Both the position numbers and the translations under genes were made by a program. A stretch of DNA of 7,403 nt, taken from positions 1 to 7,403 of the forward strand of contig CAYJRR010000177.1 in the NCBI GenBank assembly GCA_964372275.1, given 5' to 3'. Of this stretch, positions 4,670 to 7,403 are shown one piece after another (the stretch's first letter is position 1; each line of letters begins with the position of its first letter). The notes beneath the pieces are model-generated. The model made no database searches, was not told where the DNA came from, and worked only from the letters and a program-made list of their open reading frames with translations. Source of the DNA: CAYJRR01 sp964372275 [NCBI: uncultured bacterium] (lineage in GTDB: Bacteria > CAYJRR01).

Positions 4670-5785
4670 GTGCCGACCCGTGTCGCGAAGCTGACCTTCT
4701 TCGTCCTGTTCCTCCTCACCGGATGGATGCTCTACCGGACGTTGCGTCCGGTCTTCCTCTGGGTGGGGGTCGGCGCGTTCTGCGCGGTGTTGAGCCAGGG
4801 TCCGTTCGGACGGCTGCTGCGGCTGTTCCGCGGGCGCCGGCGGACGGCGGCGGCGGCGTGCACCTTCGGCGTGGTGGTGATCGTGATCGCGCCGCTGTTC
4901 TTCGCCGGCTGGGCGGTCCTCGACGAGGCGCTCGACGTCGCGAGCCGACTCTCGGAGCAGGCGGAGGCCGCCCCGCGACGCGACGACGGGCTTCCGCGCG
5001 GCGTCCCGGAGATCGCGCGTCGCCCGATCGCCTGGTTGCGGGAGCGGATCCCGATCAGCAACGAACAGCTCCGCGCCGGCGTGGCGGCGGTCGCCCGCCG
5101 GGCGGTCGCGGCCGGCTCCGGCGTGGTGTCGCGCGCGGCCTCGATCGGCATCGGTCTGTTCCTCTGGGTCCTCTCCCTCTACTACTTCTACGTCGACGGC
5201 GCGCGCTGGCTCGACGCCGCGGTCGAGTTGGTCCCGCTGCCGCGCCGCCACTCGATCGCGCTGATGCGCGAGTTCCGCTCCGTCTCCTACGCCGTCTTCT
5301 TCGGGAACATCGTCACCGCGCTGGCGCAAGGGGTGCTCGGCGGCGTCGCCTTCTTCCTCGTCGGACTGTCGGGGGCGGTGCTATGGGGGACGCTGATCGC
5401 GCTCGCGGGCGTCCTGCCGCTGGTGGGCGCGGTCCTCGTCTGGGGGCCGGCGGCGATCTACCTCGCCGTCAGCGGCCGTCCGTTCGCGGCGCTGTTCATG
5501 TTGGCGTGGGGGGCGATCGTGGTCGGTTCGGTCGACAACCTCCTCCGGCCGATCCTGACCAAGGGGCAGTTGCAGATGCACCCGCTGCTCGTCTTCCTCA
5601 CCCTCTTCGGCGGGATCGCCGCCTTCGGATTCGCCGGAATCCTCCTCGGACCGCTCTTCGCCGCCCTGTTCCTGGCGGCGCTTCGCATCTACGCCGCCGA
5701 GTTCCATCCCCGTCCCACCCCGCCCGAGGCGCCGGCGCCGCCCGCCCCGACGCCGCTTGCGCCGGTCCCGCGCCCGGTGCACTAA
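4670..5785 (+). CDS. AI-2E family membrane transporter (PF01594 type)
   Basis: The product is 371 residues, the normal length for the family. The architecture is typical: two N-terminal hydrophobic segments (about 8-22 and 28-42), a third at 64-84, a soluble amphipathic region (85-155), then further membrane helices (about 160-175, 207-270, 273-288, 304-345). The family signature is clear at VDNLLRPILTKGQLQMHPLLVFLTLFGGIAAFGFAGILLGP (288-328). Members are homo-oligomeric inner-membrane proteins; some export AI-2 and some act as Na+/H+ antiporters, so the substrate here is open. Residues 357-371 form a Pro/Ala-rich tail. The start is GTG at 4670 with no good ribosome binding site; the next Met (residue 20) would remove the first helix. 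A YkgJ-type gene follows after 6 bases, suggesting cotranscription. Confidence 0.9.
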   Translation: MPTRVAKLTFFVLFLLTGWMLYRTLRPVFLWVGVGAFCAVLSQGPFGRLLRLFRGRRRTAAAACTFGVVVIVIAPLFFAGWAVLDEALDVASRLSEQAEAAPRRDDGLPRGVPEIARRPIAWLRERIPISNEQLRAGVAAVARRAVAAGSGVVSRAASIGIGLFLWVLSLYYFYVDGARWLDAAVELVPLPRRHSIALMREFRSVSYAVFFGNIVTALAQGVLGGVAFFLVGLSGAVLWGTLIALAGVLPLVGAVLVWGPAAIYLAVSGRPFAALFMLAWGAIVVGSVDNLLRPILTKGQLQMHPLLVFLTLFGGIAAFGFAGILLGPLFAALFLAALRIYAAEFHPRPTPPEAPAPPAPTPLAPVPRPVH

Positions 5786-5791
5786 TCCGGC

Positions 5792-6232
5792 GTGGTCTCC
5801 GACCGCGCCGCCCGCGCGCTTTTCGTACTGGGCGAAGCCGACCGCCTTCTCGACGGCTGGACCTGCCCTGGGTCGACCGAGTGCTGCCGCTTCTCGGTGA
5901 CCGGCCGGGAGCCGTGGCTCACCGAGGTGGAGTGGCGCCTCGTCGAGCGCGAGGTGGCGCGTCAGGGGAGGCGGCTCCCGCGGCTGCGGGACGACGGCGT
6001 CTGTCCGTTCCTGAGCGAGGCGGGGCGCTGCACGGTGTACGAGGTTCGTCCGCTCGGTTGCCGCACCTACTTCTGCGATCGGGCGTCGGCCGCCGGCTCC
6101 TATCCGCGGCGCGACGTCTCGCGACTGCCGCGCGCGCTCGACGAGCTGTCGCAGGCTCCGGAGAGCGGCGACGCCGGACCCCGTCCGCTCCGCTCCTGGC
6201 TTCGTGGCGCGCGCTCCTTCCACCCCCGATGA
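5792..6232 (+). CDS. YkgJ-family cysteine-cluster protein
   Basis: The product is 146 residues. The cysteine pattern of the family (PF03692 type) is complete: C25 and C31-C32 in WTCPGSTECCRF, C71 in DGVCPFL, C80 in GRCTVYEVRPLGC, C90, and C95 in CRTYFC. Such sets are thought to bind zinc or an Fe-S cluster; the reaction is not established for the family. The ePW-hxxxE segment (PWLTEVEWRLVE, 41-52) is also typical. There is no signal peptide, so it should be cytoplasmic. The C-terminal part (about 100-146) is Arg/Pro-rich and less conserved. The start is GTG at 5792, only 6 bases after the AI-2E stop and without a strong ribosome binding site, so translation is probably coupled to the upstream gene. 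Confidence 0.88.
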   Translation: MVSDRAARALFVLGEADRLLDGWTCPGSTECCRFSVTGREPWLTEVEWRLVEREVARQGRRLPRLRDDGVCPFLSEAGRCTVYEVRPLGCRTYFCDRASAAGSYPRRDVSRLPRALDELSQAPESGDAGPRPLRSWLRGARSFHPR

Positions 6233-6233
6233 A

Positions 6234-6263
6234 GGGGACCTCATCGGCGGCCGAGGTCGCCCC
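6234..6263 (+). terminator. Candidate terminator hairpin after the YkgJ-type gene
   Basis: GACCTC (6237-6242) pairs with GAGGTC (6253-6258), and the flanking GGG and CCC can extend the stem across a small bulge. It starts two bases after the YkgJ stop and lies upstream of the TatT promoter, a sensible terminator position, but no T-run follows. Confidence 0.35.
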
Positions 6264-6274
6264 ACCGCGATCCC

Positions 6275-6303
6275 TTGCGTCGGCCGGGTGACTTCCGTAT
6301 AAA
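6275..6303 (+). promoter_or_regulatory. Sigma70-like promoter of the TRAP locus
   Basis: TTGCGT (6275-6280), a spacer of exactly 17 bases and TATAAA (6298-6303) form the best promoter in the window. The start site would be near 6310, giving a leader of about 67 bases before the TatT ATG. The leader can fold at 6312-6337 (CCGAGC with GTTCGG around an inner GTCG/CGAC stem) and ends with a GGAGG ribosome binding site at 6366-6370. Confidence 0.6.
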
Positions 6304-6376
6304 GGCCCGTTCCGAGCGGTCGCGAGCGACGGTTCGGATCGGAATTTCCCTTGTTTCCCGGGTTTGGAGGAGTCGT

Positions 6377-7273
6377 ATGAAGCGAGCGATCGGGTTCGTT
6401 CTGGTGTCGTCGGCGCTGGTCTTCGTGGTCGGGTGCGGCGCGGGCCGCAAATCGCAATGGTCGGGCGGCGCCCCCGCGGCGGCGGTCGCCGCCGGCGAGA
6501 CGCCGGACGCGCTTCTCGCCACCGCCGATGCCGCGTGGGCCAAGCGCGGAGAGAAGGCGTCGCTCGAGGGGGCGATCACCGCGCTGGAGAAGGCGTCGGC
6601 GCTCAAGCCCGAGGACGCGTCGATCCTCGCCCGCCTCTCGCGCGCCTACTTCTTCTACGCCGACGCGCACCAGCGGAAGCTGGGGACTTCGTCGGCGGAG
6701 TACCTCGGCGCCTTCGAGAAGGGGACCTCCTACGGCGAGCGCGCGCTGGCCGAGTCGAATCCGGCCTTCAAGGCGGCGGTCACTTCCGGGAAGACGGTGG
6801 AGGAGTCGATCAAGCTGGTCGGCGTCGAGGGGCTCGACGCGATGTACTGGTACGCCGCCAACCTCGGGAAGTGGTCCAAGGCCAAGGGGTTCGCCACCAC
6901 CCTCGGCAACAAGGACCGGATCAAGGCGGTGATGTCGCGGGCGCTGGAGCTCGACGAGTCGTTCTTCAACGGCGCCCCCCACCGCTACTTCGGCGCCTTC
7001 TACTCCGTCGCCCCCTCGTTCGCCGGCGGCGACGTGAACAAGAGCAAGGAGCATTTCGAGAAGAGCCTGTCGATCTCGCCGAACTACGCCGGGACCAAGG
7101 TGCTGATGGCCGAGACCTACGCCGTCAAGACCGACGACCAGAAGCTGTTCGAAAAGCTTCTCGACGAGGTGATCGCCCTCGACGACTCCGTGATCCCGGG
7201 CTACGAGCCGGAGACGCGAAACGAGAAGGAGAAGGCGAAGGAGCTCAAGGCGAAGTCCAAGGAGATGTTTTGA
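6377..7273 (+). CDS. TRAP transporter-associated TPR lipoprotein, TatT family
   Basis: The product is 298 residues. The ATG at 6377 has GGAGG six bases upstream and starts a lipoprotein signal peptide with lipobox V17-V18-G19-C20, so the mature protein is probably lipid-anchored facing the periplasm. After a Gly/Ala-rich spacer (21-42) the protein is nearly all helical, with TPR-like pairs: ALLATADAAWAKRG plus LEGAITALEKASALKPEDASILARLSRAYFFYA (45-95), and HFEKSLSISPNYAGTKVLMAETYAV (226-250). The motif YFFYADAHQ and the mid-region LDAMYWYAANLGKW (153-166) fit the TatT group described in Treponema pallidum, whose member associates with a DctP-type solute-binding protein. The tail (283-298) is Lys/Glu-rich. 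The stop overlaps the ATG of the dctP-type gene by one base, consistent with a TRAP operon. Substrate unknown. Confidence 0.85.
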   Translation: MKRAIGFVLVSSALVFVVGCGAGRKSQWSGGAPAAAVAAGETPDALLATADAAWAKRGEKASLEGAITALEKASALKPEDASILARLSRAYFFYADAHQRKLGTSSAEYLGAFEKGTSYGERALAESNPAFKAAVTSGKTVEESIKLVGVEGLDAMYWYAANLGKWSKAKGFATTLGNKDRIKAVMSRALELDESFFNGAPHRYFGAFYSVAPSFAGGDVNKSKEHFEKSLSISPNYAGTKVLMAETYAVKTDDQKLFEKLLDEVIALDDSVIPGYEPETRNEKEKAKELKAKSKEMF

Positions 7274-7401
7274 TGCAGCGGCGTGACTTCCTGACCACGA
7301 CGGCGCTGGCGTCGGCCGGCCTGATCTCCTCCCGCCGGGCAGCCGCCGCCGAGGAGGGGGTCGCCAAGCTCGCGACGGTCGCCCCCGACGGCACCCCCTA
7401 G
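7273..7401 (+). pseudogene. Start of DctP-type TRAP solute-binding protein, interrupted by TAG
   Basis: The ATG at 7273 overlaps the TatT stop by one base and has AAGGAG (7259-7264) eight bases upstream. The N-terminus MQRRDFLTTTALASAGL is a twin-arginine signal (RR-D-F-L then a hydrophobic core), with likely cleavage after the Ala run near residue 26. The mature start, VAKLATVAPDGTP, matches the first strand of DctP-type binding proteins, usually K-h-A-T-h-A-P-x-G-[ST]-P-W. Where Trp (TGG) is expected the sequence reads TAG (7399-7401), so the frame ends after 42 residues. The next two bases, AT, could begin the Met or Ile codon that commonly follows, so a G-to-A change or an end-of-sequence error is likelier than a genuine short peptide. 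What follows lies outside the window. Confidence 0.7.
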
Positions 7402-7403
7402 AT

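Noticed and set aside
4670-5785. Calling the AI-2E protein a quorum-signal exporter
   Set aside because: The family name is historical and several members transport ions; nothing nearby, such as luxS, supports AI-2 transport.
4630-6291. Long + strand frame of 553 codons overlapping the AI-2E and YkgJ genes
   Set aside because: It is Arg/Ala/Gly/Pro-rich, has no domain and no ribosome binding site, and runs out of frame through two recognised families.
5381-7054. Long open frame of 557 codons on the minus strand
   Set aside because: It is antisense to three well-supported genes (AI-2E, YkgJ and TatT types), and its translation is low-complexity Arg/Gly/Glu without motifs, as expected in GC-rich DNA.
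1-7403. tRNA, rRNA, insertion sequence ends or phage genes
   Set aside because: I found no cloverleaf-like or rRNA-like sequence, no transposase or integrase frame and no paired terminal inverted repeats with target duplications.

Overview
The window is GC-rich, Gram-negative-type bacterial chromosome. It encodes lipoproteins with lipoboxes, Sec and Tat signal peptides, a TRAP-type periplasmic system and an exported protein with a Cys/hydrophobic/Arg C-terminal tail of MYXO-CTERM character. Together these suggest a Myxococcota, other deltaproteobacterial or Acidobacteriota-like lineage. That placement is inference; no marker gene is present.

Layout. Positions 1-69 hold the last codons of an unidentified + strand gene. 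After a 185-base gap comes a small exported or membrane protein of unknown function (255-710). A structured, gene-free stretch of 225 bases follows, then a single-domain retropepsin-like aspartic protease (936-1292). Convergent to it on the minus strand is a type II toxin-antitoxin pair: Phd/YefM-type antitoxin (1906-1676) and PIN-domain VapC-type toxin (1689-1327), which overlap by 14 bases. The AT-rich antitoxin promoter carries a palindrome and a direct repeat that look like an autoregulatory operator.

Positions 2017-4603 form a cell-surface module. It comprises a predicted lipoprotein, with a cadherin-like beta-sandwich and seven FG-GAP-type repeats (a predicted seven-bladed propeller), and then a small exported protein resembling copper lytic polysaccharide monooxygenases (LPMOs), with a candidate N-terminal histidine and a C-terminal anchoring tail. 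Both carry Thr-Pro linkers. Much of this stretch is visibly lower in GC than its flanks.

Positions 4670-6232 hold an AI-2E-family membrane protein and a YkgJ-type cysteine-cluster protein, 6 bases apart and probably cotranscribed. Positions 6377-7401 begin a TRAP-transporter locus. A good sigma70-like promoter precedes a TatT-type lipoprotein, which overlaps the start of a Tat-exported DctP-type solute-binding protein. The DctP reading frame meets an in-frame TAG after 42 codons, exactly where the family normally has Trp, two bases before the window ends.

I see no complete novel multi-gene system. The items most worth a second look are the propeller lipoprotein/LPMO-like pair, the amber codon in dctP, the antitoxin operator and the orphan small exported protein.
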